Shown: positions 1 to 10,384 of the stretch, piece by piece | How the letters are laid out: each line of letters starts with the position of its first letter | Numbering within the stretch: the first letter of the stretch is position 1 | Assembly (NCBI GenBank): GCA_051294375.1 | Contig: JBJCIZ010000263.1 | Coordinates: 1 to 64,000 of the forward strand | DNA: 64,000 nucleotides | Direction of reading: 5' to 3' | Origin: Paraspadella gotoi | Taxonomy: Eukaryota; Chaetognatha | Notes under the pieces: generated by a model | Databases searched by the model: none | Told to the model about the DNA's origin: nothing | What the model saw: the letters and a program-made list of their open reading frames with translations, nothing else | Position numbers and translations under genes: made by a program

Positions 1-840
1 TAACATAACACTAATCCCGTTTGTAATTTTAAAAAAGTGAATTTCCCTTTCATTTCTATTAGTTAAAATAAGGTATGGAAAATCCTCCGGAGACGAGTAG
101 TATAGGAGTCTAAGTCGTTCTTAGCAATCGAGGAAGACCTATTATTTCGAATGGAGATTGTTCAGTTTATAAATACTGACTACCAAATAATGTCAACGCC
201 CCTGGGAAAAATTCGGGTAAAAAAATAGATGTAAAAACACTAGATTCCGATCCTTTGCATCTGAAGGGCTCGCATTTTTTTTCTCTTGACAAATAACATC
301 ATTTTGACATCAAACCATCAGATCAAATGGACTGGTGCCGCGTCGGGAAATATTTTTTACGCAATTTTTATATATAAAATAAAGGGATTTCTCAACTTCA
401 TACAATGTCAACGCATTTAAGGTATGTTGTCATTTACAATATAACTTCGAATTCAGGAATCCGATAGCAATATGTCTGAAGGGCTCTCAAATATTTTCTT
501 ACATTTCATTTGTTATTTTAAATGATTACGAATCATGTTAAAGTGATATTAGTCCATTTTGCTGAAATTTTTATTTAAAAGTAAAAGAAAAGAGGAGCTA
601 ACGATTGGAAATTCTAAGAGTTTTCAAACCGCGGAGTCAGATTCGGAAAAAATCTTAATATGGCGAAAATCTTCCAAAGAAGGGGTGGATTTTCGAAGAT
701 TTTGTTAATATTTTCTATAATTATGATCGGATTTTTTTGAAACTTAAAATAAAAATATTGCTATCATTCTACATTGGCCGGTCAAAAGAATCTATTAAAA
801 AAACCTACTGACTTTTTTCATCAGCAGCTTAGTCCTAAGT
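1..840. repeat. Direct repeat, copy 1 (AT-rich, about 0.8 kb)
   Basis: This AT-rich block recurs about 1.68 kb downstream (1,690-2,480) in the same orientation. Shared landmarks in the same order include GATTCCGATCCT, a CGCATTTTTTTTCTCTTG stretch, GAAGGGCTCTCAAA, and a final TCTACNTTGGCCGG near 770. The copies differ by many substitutions and small indels, so the duplication is old. No reading frame of substance is conserved between them, so I see no coding function. The ORF inside 858-1,118 begins after the repeat and has no recognisable domain. Confidence 0.6.
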
Positions 841-1689
841 AGTACATTTCCCCTAGCTTGTTTGATAGTAAAATCTTTATCAAATGCCACAAGAAGAAGA
901 ATGAGCTCTTGAGATGCAAAGCTGTCGCGAATCGGGTATTTTTACAACTAGTTTTCTACCGGAAAATCATGCAGGCCGTTTGTAAAGCTTGGGCAGATCA
1001 GATTCGAACGGAAATCTCTATTAGAAAAATGTTGAATTTTTTGAAGCAATATTATTTTTCCTACTTCTTTACCTTTTTTGTAAATTTCATTTTTTTTGTA
1101 TTAGATCTTTTTCCTTAATTTTTTTTTCTAACTTTTTTCTCAATTTTTTTTTTTTAAAAATTAATTCTAATTACTATTGCTTAAAAAGGTTTTTATTACA
1201 AAATATCTAGATTGTTTTATTTTATTAGACATTGCATTCTAATTCAAATTCTTTTCTATGGAAAGAAAGAGTTGTAAGAATGGGGAGGATGAGCAGATGA
1301 GGTAGGAAGGAAAATCAGAGAGAGAGAGTGAGAAGAGAGACAGTGAGAGAGAAAAGAAGAGAGACTCTCAAATATTTCTTCAAGCAAATGTCTTGATAAG
1401 GTATAGTTGCCGCTGTAAAACCATTGTCAGCAGAATATTAGCAAGTTTGGGTATCAATAGAATACTAAAATTTATGATAAAAAGACAGATTTTATCGAAA
1501 AGGAAGTAAAAAACAACTAAATACGTTCTGAAGGTTTTGTCTGCATTTCGTGCGGCCATACCGTGAGACATATCCATGAATTAATAAATTGATCTATTGA
1601 TTTTTGGTAGATCATTGAATTTCAGTAATCAGTTGAAAGGCTTTTTTTATCCTCTTGAATTCGCCATATGCGAACAAAAAAAAAAATTT
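841..1689. other. AT-rich spacer, no gene seen
   Basis: The stretch holds poly-T/poly-A runs and a GA-rich patch at about 1,316-1,372. I see no conserved reading frame, RNA gene or element end. Short ORFs (86 and 65 codons) are hydrophobic, low-complexity and unsupported. Confidence 0.5.
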
Positions 1690-2480
1690 CAGGGGAAAAT
1701 TAATAAAACGAAGAAAAGATAACTGAAATCTCGAATTCCAAACGCGGTAAACGTTAAAAACTATTCCTTTTCGTTTTACTAGGAGTCTACGCCGTTTTTA
1801 GAGATCGAGGAAGACTTTTTTCAATGGAGATTTTCTTTTCAAATCTATGACTACCAAAAAAACAATATAACGCTCCTGGTAAAATTCCGGTAAAATATCG
1901 ATGTATAAAACATTGATTCCGATCCTGTTGTTATCTGAAAGGGTCCGCATTTTTTTTCTCTTGTCAAATCATCAAGTCATCTTGATATCAAACAACCCAC
2001 GAATAAATAGACTGCTTCTGGATGGAAAAATTTTTCCATCTCTGATTTTATATAGAAATGAAAAAGGATTTTTTCCTTGAAAAACGATATAAACGTGTCT
2101 GTTCCTGTTCAACAAATGATTGGTCCAATTTTTGGAAATTCTTTGGCAAAGTGTCGTGAAGGGCTCTCAAAATTTTCTTTTACATTTTTTGGTCTATTTC
2201 GATATGATACGATCATGGTGAAAAAGTGAATTAGTCCATTTTGTTATAATTTCTTATTTAAAGTAAAAGTACAAGAGGGAGCTAACGATCGGAATTCTAA
2301 GAGTTTTCAACCGGGAATCAGATTCGGGGAAAATCTTCTATGGCGAAAATCTTCAAAGAAAGGGGTGGATTTCCGAAGTTTTGGTTAATATTTTCTATAT
2401 TTATGTCGGATTTTTTTTGAAACTATAATATTAACAAATATTGCCATCATTCTACCTTGGCCGGTATTAGAAATATATTA
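1690..2480. repeat. Direct repeat, copy 2
   Basis: This is the second copy of the repeat at 1-840, with the same order of landmark words and moderate divergence. It ends next to the hammerhead-bearing terminal repeat at 2,485-2,870, at a TTGGCCGGT word also found near the end of copy 1. The repeat could be part of the body of a degenerate element, but nothing coding is visible. Confidence 0.6.
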
Positions 2481-2484
2481 GGGT

Positions 2485-2870
2485 AAATGTTTATTGAGAA
2501 TGCCAAACAACGATTTATTTATTATCAATAGTATATGTTTCGACTCTGCTGGTTCGAGTCGTGTCATCAGCTTTGAAAAACATTAACAAAAACTTTGCTC
2601 TACACATTAAGTAAGAGGAAGAGAGACAGAGAGAGAGAAAGAGAGTGAGAGTGAGTGTGTGAGAAGAGATGAAGGCGAGAGTTGTCCAAACAAAGGGTGC
2701 AGTAAAGGAACAGGGCCAGATGATGAGGACAGCGTGAAGCGAAGAACACGTAGGAAGAAAGAGATAATTTTGAAATGGGTGAAAATTGAAAAGAGAGAGA
2801 CGGAGAAATAATTACATTGGACAAATGTTGACAACAAAGATCTCATTAGAGAACGAAAACTTAGAACATA
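2485..2870 (-). repeat. Solo copy of the Penelope-like terminal repeat
   Basis: Read on the minus strand this holds the same order of pieces as the two repeats flanking the Penelope-like element at 7.0-9.7 kb: a CTGTCCTCAT..ATCTGGCC block (about 2,700-2,740), a CT-rich microsatellite (2,615-2,667), a TAATGTGTAGAGC block, a hammerhead-like motif (2,520-2,575) and an AATAAATCGTTG end. No reverse-transcriptase remnant adjoins it, so it looks like a solo terminal repeat or a body-less fragment. The match is by word order and local similarity; I have not aligned it computationally. Confidence 0.55.
2520..2576 (-). ncRNA. Hammerhead-ribozyme-like motif (variant)
   Basis: The minus strand reads CTGATGA (2,564-2,570), then a five-pair stem GACTC/GAGTC closing a nine-base loop, then GAAAC (2,537-2,541). 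A stem I of about six pairs (TCAAAG with CT-A-TTGA, one bulged A) can form around the core. Three unpaired bases sit between CTGATGA and stem II, which is not ideal. Stem III would be minimal, as reported for hammerheads in Penelope-like elements. It could be a decayed ribozyme. Confidence 0.45.
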
Positions 2871-3003
2871 TAGCTCATGATTTTAATAACAATAAGTTTA
2901 AACTTAAATAAATTAAAAAAAAATGAAATGGGAGGAATACTGGATCACATGAAGCGCAAACGATGTCAGCAAAATCTCACAGTTATATGTGAGGAATGTA
3001 GTA

Positions 3004-3800
3004 GATAAGGCGACTAAGTGCGGCTGAAGATGACTATATCCGTTAACTCTAATAAACCCCCTTTAGTAGCCATGGAACGGGTCACTGGCTGCTTGGAACC
3101 AGGCTTGAGGGAAACTAATGTCTGGCCACACGCCCCCCAAGGCGGACTTAACGCGCCGTCCTCACGCTTCCCACAGGGTAAGGGACCGGGTTGGTGCTTG
3201 AAACCCCAGGTACGACCTAGTGGTTCTATGAACTTGATGCTATTACTCAATTGAGCCACCGGCGTCAGGAAACTGAAGGTGTCATCGCTTATAGGCGCGG
3301 AGATCGCTGAACCCAAGCAATGCCCGACTACATGCCCCCGCAGATTAGTCTAACCTCATTCCCTGCACTGCTTTCCAGATGGAGGGAGTGGGAGCAATCT
3401 TCAGCACGTCCATGGTCCCTGGAAATCAGAAGCGTTGGGAACTACGGCTCGACAGGATTGGGCGCTCACCAGGTTAGACAAGCCGTCTAAGTGCGGCTGA
3501 AGCATGACTATTTCCGTAACTATCTATCAACCCCCTTTAGTAGCCATGGAAACGGGTCCTGGGCTTGGAACCAGGCTTGAGGGGTTGCCCACGCCCCCAA
3601 AGGCGGTACCGCCGTCCTCACGCTCCCACAGGAGGTAACGCCGTTCAACCAAAGGCGAAGAAAGGAAACGGGTTTGAAAAAAAATATGAATTGAACTCCA
3701 AGAGTACCAAAGTGGCATGCAGCTGAAATTGGCTATACTCAATGAAGAGCCACCGGAGTCAGGAAACTGAAGGTGAGTCATGCCTTATAGGCGGTGTAAA
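3004..3800 (-). repeat. Dimeric tRNA-like SINE, locus 1
   Basis: Two related units of about 300 bp (3,004-3,300 and 3,483-3,800) are separated by about 180 bp of linker. Each unit on the minus strand starts near GCCTATAAG..CACCTTCAG, carries a tRNA-like A box (GGTGGCTCAATTGAG at 3,245-3,260) and, about 50 bases on, a B-box-like GGTTTCAAGCACC (about 3,193-3,206). It ends in CACTTAG-CGCCTTATC. The same unit-linker-unit arrangement recurs in the opposite orientation at 5,150-5,942. A polymerase III-transcribed SINE dimer is the simplest reading. A small terminal-repeat element is an alternative, because the two units are direct repeats around a linker. Confidence 0.6.
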
Positions 3801-3839
3801 ATATTAAAAGGTGAAACCTTAGGCAATGGCACCTATACA

Positions 3840-4460
3840 AAGGAATTAGAATAAAAGTTAATAGATTAAGTGAAATATATAATATTCAAACTCGCAGAAA
3901 TTTGGTCAACTGGCATATTTGGTCAACTTTAAAGAATTTGGTTCAAACTGCGAAATATTTTTGTCAATTGGCGATTAATTTTGAGGTTTCATATCATATC
4001 TCTAATCAATCAAATCTCTATATATCCATATATCAAAAAAATCAATCAATCAATCAATCAATATCAGAGAGACGAGAGAAAACTTTAAAAAATTCGAAAT
4101 AAATAGTGTCTTTTGGTTTTTCTAATTTAATCTTTTTCCACTCCTACGGATCCTCAATAAATTTTTATATTTCCGAGCTATATTATCACATAACTTTCCT
4201 AAACCCACCACACAAAATTTCAATGTTCGATTTATCTATCCATTTTTTAATAAACATAAATAATTATGCAGTAAAATTTAAGTAAAAATACTTTAAGTAA
4301 ATAGTAGACTTTTGATTTTTTCTATTGTTTTTAAGTCAATTATAACACTATCGCCAACGATTTCCCTAACGAAAACTCATATCCCATCTCAATCACACAG
4401 TTTCTCACCCACACACAAATAATTTCATACCAATGTCCATCAATCCAATTCACGAGTTAA
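3840..4460. repeat. Repeat with AATTTGGTCAAC minisatellite, copy 1
   Basis: This begins with an imperfect minisatellite of AATTTGGTCAACTG-type units (3,885-3,985), followed by an ATCA tetranucleotide run, a GAGAGA patch, and an ACACAAAATTT word. The same order is seen at 9,730-10,340, so the two are probably diverged copies of one repeat family. No coding potential is visible. Confidence 0.45.
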
Positions 4461-5149
4461 TTGAAAGGTTTTTTGCATAAGCGTCTGGACGGATGCGACG
4501 GAACGACTGGACGACGGACGTAAGAACGGACGGACTCGGTTTTTTTGCATAATCATAATCAGATGTTCTGACATATATAAGCTGGTATGCCGACATATTG
4601 AGGGGCGGACCGACGGACCGCACCAAACTGACTCTATAGAGTACGCGGATCTGCTGATAAGCAGGAACCGACTAAAAATCTTTATAAATTTTATTACTCA
4701 TTAAATACTTTAGGCCACGGGATCACTCAAGCCTAAAATAATGATAGGAAATCCTAATTTACTGATATCATAAATCATTTTCTCACATTCAATGTAAGAG
4801 TTTCAATTAAAAAAATAATCAAAAACTTTTTAAAAATCTACCCTAAAATGTTCATAAAATTTAAACAAAATTTTTTCTCCGGCTAAAACTAGATTTTCAA
4901 GAGAAAAATACTTTTTCTTTAAATGTAAGCTTAAATTTTTTTACAACCAAATTTTAATTTAAAACTGATTCTTTACAGTAAGCTCAATTTCTACTTCATT
5001 AATTAATTCTTCATTTAAGGTAACATAAGTACATCTTGGAGTTATCACTAGATAAGAGTGTCTATTAAAACAATCTACCCTACTCATTTTCCAGTATGGT
5101 TTTTATGCTTTATTGATTTGTATAACAATAGTCTCCAATGGGCATGCCT
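4461..5149. other. Spacer with short CGGACGGA-type repeats, no gene
   Basis: Between about 4,490 and 4,630 there are several GGACGG/CGGACGGA words in imperfect repetition. The remainder is AT-rich without conserved frames or RNA signals. Confidence 0.4.
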
Positions 5150-5942
5150 AGCGTTCACCCCGTCCTAACTAATACTCATGACACTTCCACGATCCCTGAC
5201 CCGGTGGACCTTCATGGTAAAACCATCAGCTTCATAGACCACTAAGGGGTACCGGTTCAAAATCCAACCCTGTCTTTTGTGGTATCCTACTCTGTGGGAA
5301 GGTGTGAGGGACGGCCGTAAGCCGCTCACTTTGGGTGGCGTGGAAAACCCTTCAAGCTTCGCCGTTCCAAGCCCAAGGACCCGTTCCATAGCTGGTCTAA
5401 GGCTTTAAATGGTAAAGAAGTTCACGATAGTCCCTATCCTTCAGCCCACTTTATGCGCCTTATTACATCAGTCTGGTGAGCCCATCCTGTTGAGCGTTTT
5501 CCCAACCTTCTATGGCATTCCAGGCCCGATGTACGTTTGGTGAAAAATTGCTCCCCTCCCTCCACTGGAAGCAGTGGATGTTCAAGAATTAGATGAGGCG
5601 TGGAGTTACAATCTGGGGTGCAATGTAACTCAGGGCAATTGTTCCCTAGGTTCACACACGCCTATAAAGCATGGACACCTTCAGTCACTGACCCGGATGG
5701 GCCATTTGAGTAAAGCACCATCATGCTTGCCATGACCCACAAGAGGCATACTGGGTTGGGAAAATGAACCTCTTGCGGGGATAAGGTGGTGTATGAGGTA
5801 CCGGCCTAATAAACCGCGTCTTGGGAGGGCGTGGAAAACCCTCAAGCTGTTTCCAAGCCGAGGACCCCATTCCATAGCTGCCCTAAGGGTGCTTATAGAA
5901 GTTTACGGAGATCGATCTTCAAGCCCACTTAGCGCCTTATCC
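5150..5942 (+). repeat. Dimeric tRNA-like SINE, locus 2
   Basis: This is the same architecture as locus 1, on the plus strand: unit (about 5,150-5,463), linker (5,464-5,660), unit (5,661-5,942). The first unit has an A-box-like CCGGTGGACCTTCATGG (5,201-5,217) and a clear B-box-like GGTTCAAAATCC (5,254-5,265), about 50 bases apart as in tRNA-derived SINEs. Both units end CCCACTT..GCGCCTTAT. The linker matches the linker of locus 1 (shared words TGGTGAGC and TTGCTCCC.CTCCCTCCA), so the dimer moved or was copied as a whole. The internal ORFs of 60-75 codons are incidental. Confidence 0.6.
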
Positions 5943-6674
5943 ACAAGTTTAAGCAGTTAAAAAACTTATCAAATTAGTATGTTCATTTGACTTTTACATT
6001 TATGTAAAAATGATTTTAATAGTGTTTAAATAGTACAGAATGTTAATCTTTCTTGACCAAAGTGAAGTTAAAAAACGAAAGAGTTAGCAGCTCAAACCGT
6101 TGGACTCTTCTTGAAAGAAAAAAATATCGGGCAAGTAAGGAAAAAGTGGGGGAGATTCTAAATGAGCGGCTGTTGTTTTTTGAGAAAAATGTTTTTTGAT
6201 AATCAAGGAATTAATCCACAAAATTGACATAAATAATCAAATTATTACTAAATGAAAGGAAGGCAAAATCTATGAAAGTATCATTTATCATTAAGAATTA
6301 GGGGATTCGTGACCTAAAAGGCCAAATTTTAATGATAAAAACCCGCACTTAACGTTTGAGGCTGCAACTCTTCAAATAGATTCTTTTATTTTATAAATAT
6401 ATATAGTAAAAAAAAAAAATCGAAAAAAATGTCGAATGACGCCTTTGAAAAATAAAAGTAATGTGAAAAACATTTTCGGGATATCGTCATGAGCTCTCCT
6501 TTCGAAATCCGAGCTCGGTCTTAGCCTTTATTATAATTCGAATTGAGCTGATCCCCGGAGCTAAAATTATTAAAATTTTATTACACCAATTAAATATTAA
6601 GAACTATCTGAAGAATCCTTAGAGATTATAAAGTAAAATTATTCAAAAAACCAAGTATAAAATGTCATCCTTCA
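5943..6674. other. AT-rich spacer, nothing identified
   Basis: AT-rich DNA with homopolymer runs. I see no repeat, RNA gene or reading frame I can support. Confidence 0.5.
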
Positions 6675-6990
6675 GAATCGCTTCACCCGGGGGCGGTGCT
6701 TGGGGGACGGACCCCGCTGGAAGGTGGCTCCGACAGGGCAGGGCCCCCGCCGAGGGGCAGGCAAATCTTTACCGGTCCTATAGGGGCGCCCCCTGTTAGC
6801 CTCTTTTTTTAGAATAGCCCCAAGGGGCCACTCCAGGGTGAATCCCCCTGCACTCGGGCACCTAGGAAAAACCTGGGCTAACCCCAGGGCGATGGATTTT
6901 CCTGCACCCCTCGAACGGCTCTCCCTCCTATCTCTCTCTTCCCTCTATTCTCTCTTTCTCTTTCCCTCTCTCTCTCTCTCTTTCTACTAT
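6675..6990. repeat. GC-rich palindromic repeat, copy 1, with CT tract
   Basis: An abrupt GC-rich island (about 6,685-6,900) in AT-rich DNA contains repeated CCCC..GGGG words, including the palindrome AGGGGCGCCCC (about 6,781) and GCCCCAAGGGGCC. A CT-rich microsatellite follows (6,905-6,990). The island shares its TAGGGGCGCCCC core and the neighbouring GGCTAA word, in opposite orientation, with 10,515-10,770. Confidence 0.55.
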
Positions 6991-7029
6991 CTATTTTCTA
7001 TTTTCATCTTTCATTAAATAAAATATAAA

Positions 7030-7345
7030 TTTTAGCGAGAAAAAACAATTTTATTTGTTTTATCAACGAACTTGTATTATTGGAAGACATGTTCGACTAC
7101 ATTGAGTTATAGCAGTTCTATCATCTAGTTTATGACAATTCAATATTTTTTACTACTTTATACATAGGTTTAGAGAGAAGTTAGAGAGAGAGAGAGAAAC
7201 AGAAAAAGAGGGTGGTATTCCAACAAAAGAGAGTTGAGCAAAGACAGTGCGTCAGATGATGAGGTATAGAGTGAAGGTAAGAGTCAGGGGAAAGAAGTGG
7301 GTGAAATTAGAAATAAGAGAGAAGAGAGCAGAGAAGAGAGACAGG
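7030..7345 (-). repeat. Terminal repeat of the Penelope-like element (3' side of the coding strand)
   Basis: On the minus strand the order is CTTACCTTCACT..CTCATCATCTGACG (about 7,230-7,285), a TTTGTTGGAATACC block, a CTCTTTTTCTG plus CT microsatellite (7,168-7,212), and then a decayed hammerhead (7,084-7,140) and an AAGTTCGTTGATAAAAC end. The repeat at 9,375-9,660 carries the same pieces on the plus strand. The two are therefore inverted relative to each other and bracket the minus-strand reverse-transcriptase remnant. Penelope-like elements are known to have terminal repeats in direct or inverted arrangement. Confidence 0.6.
7084..7140 (-). ncRNA. Decayed hammerhead-ribozyme-like motif
   Basis: Relative to the plus-strand motif at 9,554-9,612 this minus-strand copy keeps the outer stem I words (ATTG and CAAT), the ATGTCTT cleavage-site context and GTCGAAC. 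The core reads CTAGATGA with an inserted base, GAAAC is shortened to GAAC, and stem II is disrupted. It lies on the same strand as the Penelope-like coding remnant, downstream of it. It is probably inactive. Confidence 0.45.
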
Positions 7346-7540
7346 GGGTGTAAGAGAAAATCTGTCTAACATTTTTTTGTAATATGTATTAACAATGATA
7401 GAGAAATTAAAAATAACAAACTTTAATAGTTTAAACATTAGTAACATTTGAAAAATAAATAAAGAATTGAAATAGAAAGAATAAGTGATGAGGGATAGGT
7501 AAAGTAAAGAAGTTAGTGAAAATTAAGTTGAGAGAAGAGC

Positions 7541-7989
7541 TTCAAAGTGAGCTGGCCCCCCCCCGCGTTGACCAAAGGTGCCGGCACGTTTGCGATTAGG
7601 CTCGGGGTCATTGGCTTGCTCAATGGGCTGAGAAGATATGACTGGGGTGTGGACATTTCGGGACCTGGTAGTACTCCTCCTCGGGAAAATCCTAACGAAC
7701 ACCGAAATATTCTCTCATGGCCTGATAGGCCTGCCGTATGGCCCTCTCTCACCTGACGGTGAGGTGGGCGATTGCCTGTTCTTGCCTGCTTTGGTGCATG
7801 GAGATACAGACTCCTCATCGCCTCCTCTCTGTAGCCGTCTTTTTGGACGACGTGCCAGTGTGAGAAGAGTCATGCCAGGTTGCTACAGGCTCGGGAGAGG
7901 GTATCGGTCGTCCATTGCCTGCTGGGAGGTCTCCGCCTGACCCGTTGAGGGGGGCAGGGGAATCACCGTGCGGTTGGGGGCGGCTCTGG
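7541..7989 (-). other. Probable 3' untranslated part of the Penelope-like element
   Basis: This is moderately GC-rich DNA between the endonuclease remnant and the terminal repeat. Base composition matches the adjacent coding remnant rather than the surrounding AT-rich DNA. ORFs of 62-101 codons exist on both strands, but none shows a recognisable domain. Assignment to the element rests on position and composition only. Confidence 0.35.
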
Positions 7990-9350
7990 GCGTCCACCAC
8001 CACTTGATAAGCGTATCATAGCTTGGAGGAGAGATCGAAGCGTCCTCCCATCACGGTTTCAGAGAGGGCTCGAGGGCTTTGATGTAGCATAGGCCTCTCT
8101 AATACCTTCTTGAAAACCAATTTTGGTCATGGGACAGCACGAGGCAGTCCGTCTCTCTAAACAGATGGCCAGAGGCTACAGAGTGCTCTGATAACGATAG
8201 CTGACAGGTAGTGACCTCGTGAGTCACGGTAAGGTTTCGTATGTTGCTTGAAAACCGATCTGAGAGAGATTTTCCTGTCTGCGCCCCACGTCATGCTGCT
8301 GTGCAGGGTTGGTTTCCCTTGCCTGCACAGGCCGCCCAATAGACGGCTCCTGATGTTTTCGTTCTGGGGATTTTTGTCTTCGGTTCACCAGTGGCTCACG
8401 TACGAGAACCGCGGGTCGTCACTGAAGTGAGATCCCCTGTCTTGCCAGCACCGCACCAAAGCTTCAGTGATCCCCTGGTGGTAGGGGAGGGACAAGTGAC
8501 CCACGTTCTTGAGACGCTTCTGCTTATCACTCCCATTTGCTCTGTGGTGGGCGCGGTTGGTCCTTCAGCAGCAAAGGTCCCGTTCTTCCTCCTGGGGGGC
8601 GGAGGTTGAACCTGCGTTAGCGGCTACTTGGGCAGCCCCTTGGTGGCCACTGCCCTCAGCTTGGTTCTGCCGGAACCTAGCGCTTCTCGAATGCCCACAG
8701 AGGGTAACCCATTCGAGCGCCAAGGCTCTTTTGACATCGCTCAAGCTCGGCGGCCTGGAGCTCGGGGGTCGACGGAATCAGTAGTAAGCCTCTCCTGGTA
8801 AGGGATCTGAACTGTGGCGAGCTTGTGTGACAAGGGGGCGTGCGAATCAAAGGAATGTATTGATCAGTATGCGTTGGTTTGCGATAGACAGAAAAACTCC
8901 AATGAGCCGCCCTCTTTGCGCTTTATAAGCACATCGAGCATTGGATTTTAACCATTCCTCCTCTTTCTTCACACGTTCACTTTATACTCGCTTTCGATGC
9001 CGTTCAAGTGTGTTAGTAAGGCTCACGAGATCCCTTTGCACAGCCAGGATGGTATCGTCTGCTTTCCGATACCAAAGAGAAACTGACTCTGCCCCATGCA
9101 GAGATCGAAAAGAAGCCAAAGGCTCCACCTCATAGTCCTCCATATAGAAATCTGCCAGAGGACTTGAGGTTGATTTGCACCATCCCTAAGCCACCAGGCT
9201 GGGCATAGTTCCGTCCATCGAACCTGAAGTAACGCCAGTTCCAGGTCGAGCCGCAGCAGTGCCATGATATCATCCAATTGGATTGGCGTACGCTCGTGTA
9301 ACAACCGGTCTCCCTTCAGGCGGCGTCTGCGGATGCTAACGCAGTCCTGA
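7990..9350 (-). pseudogene. Penelope-like retroelement: reverse transcriptase plus GIY-YIG-type endonuclease remnant
   Basis: The minus strand carries a frameshifted Penelope-like coding region. From about 9,320 a stretch reading LLHERTPIQLDDIMALLRLDL matches the fingers/palm region of Penelope reverse transcriptases. It is followed by an FDG..YAQPGG-like segment and then a degenerate palm motif reading KADDTI (about 9,050-9,075), with the catalytic Asp pair retained. Near 8,875-8,900 a frame reads SVYRKPTHTDQYI, a Penelope hallmark after the palm. Near 8,700 ELERCQKSLGARMGYP corresponds to the linker. At about 8,075-8,140 the words NWFSRR and REAYA, followed by a GGRFDL-like end, resemble the C-terminus of the GIY-YIG endonuclease domain. 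Several frameshifts and stops break it, so it is inactive. The inverted terminal repeats at 7,030-7,345 and 9,375-9,660 delimit it. Confidence 0.72.
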
Positions 9351-9374
9351 GGGATGTTATGAACATACTTTTTA

Positions 9375-9493
9375 AGTACACGAGACCAAGAGGATGACTA
9401 TCACCCAACTTCTTCCCCTGATCTTACCTTCACCTGTCCTCATATCTGACCACTGTCCTTTGCTCGAATTCTTTGTTGGAAACTCCCTCTTTT

Positions 9494-9529
<36 letters not shown>

Positions 9530-9660
9530 ACCAATGTAAAGAGTAAAAAATATGATTGTCATAACTGATGAAGACTCTAAAACTCAAGAGTCGAAACATG
9601 TCTTACAATAATACAATTCGTTGATCTAAAAACAATAAATTGTTTTTTCTCCTAAACTTC
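9375..9660 (+). repeat. Terminal repeat of the Penelope-like element (5' side of the coding strand, inverted)
   Basis: This plus-strand copy contains the block CTTACCTTCACCTGTCC (9,424-9,440), CTGACCACTGTCC, TTTGTTGGAAAC, a pure CT microsatellite (9,498-9,528), an AATGTAAAGAGTAAAAAA block, the best hammerhead motif of the window and an AATTCGTTGATCTAAAAAC end. It mirrors 7,030-7,345 and also matches the solo copy at 2,485-2,870. Confidence 0.6.
9554..9612 (+). ncRNA. Hammerhead ribozyme motif (type I-like)
   Basis: The core is nearly canonical: CTGATGA (9,565-9,571), a perfect six-pair stem II GACTCT/AGAGTC (9,573-9,578 with 9,587-9,592) around an eight-base loop, then GAAAC (9,593-9,597). 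Stem III is tiny (AC-AT-GT) and is followed by C at 9,602, giving the expected GUC cleavage site. Stem I can form as TAA/TTA, an internal loop of three bases on the 5' side, then ATTG/CAAT. One extra A (9,572) precedes stem II. Hammerheads with very short stem III are established features of Penelope-like elements. It lies on the strand opposite the coding remnant because this terminal repeat is inverted. Confidence 0.65.
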
Positions 9661-9729
9661 AAAACGCAACGAAATTGATAGTTTATACACAATAAAATAT
9701 AAAAATAAAAATAATATTTTTTACTTTAA

Positions 9730-10340
9730 TTAATCAATCAATGAACCAATAGCTGTACCAATACCAACTTGCATAATTTAGTCAAATGACATAATTTGGT
9801 CAACTGACATAAATTGGTCAACTGATATAATTTAATCAACTTTTAAAATTTGGTAATCTTTTATAATTTGGTAAACTTTCATAATTTGGTAATTTTTTTA
9901 AAATTTAGTTAACTTGCTTAATTTGATTATTTGGGCAACAATCAACTTAACAATTAGCTAATTAATAATTTTATCCGATAGAAATAAAAAAAAGAAAGAG
10001 AGAAAAAGAGTGCAAAAATTTTTTGAATAATGTTCAAGTAAAAGTAATTTTTGTTTTTCCATTAAAACTCACTTTCACTTGCATACTTTTCTGCCCATAC
10101 ACAAAATTTTATTTTAATTCATCTATGAAATTTTAAATAATAGAATAAAAAGTAGGATGGTTTTAATTTTTTAATTCACTTATAAAAAATAATTAATTAA
10201 AAAATATTTAATTGATTAATTAATTAATATCAGTCTTTAAGTCCGTCCCATATTAGCAGTAAACTCCAATTATTCGTGATTAAATAGATGGATTGGAATA
10301 AAATTTTGTGTGAGGGTAGAAAAGTATGTGATTGAGCTAG
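9730..10340. repeat. Repeat with AATTTGGTCAAC minisatellite, copy 2
   Basis: A minisatellite of roughly 17-19 bp units of the form ATAATTTGGTCAACTGAC runs from about 9,770 to 9,945. Further on, a pair of inverted words of about 50 bp (about 10,085-10,140 and 10,275-10,330, sharing AAAATTTTGTGT and AGAAAAGTATG) could form a hairpin. The order of pieces resembles 3,840-4,460. Confidence 0.5.
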
Positions 10341-10384
10341 ATATAAAGTTTTGCTCACTCTCTTTCTCAAATCGTCAGCCTCTA

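Noticed and set aside
1240-1380. A further copy of the Penelope-like terminal repeat
   Set aside because: It has a GATGAGGTAGG word and a GA tract, but the order of pieces does not match the three accepted copies and no hammerhead is present.
3004-3800. A small LTR element (TRIM) instead of a dimeric SINE
   Set aside because: Two direct repeats around a linker would fit, but the repeats lack TG..CA ends, a primer-binding site and a purine tract, whereas both have tRNA-like promoter words. Kept as an alternative only.
5201-5270. A functional tRNA gene
   Set aside because: A- and B-box-like words are present, but acceptor and anticodon stems do not form and the unit is repeated with a linker. 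A tRNA-derived SINE fits better.
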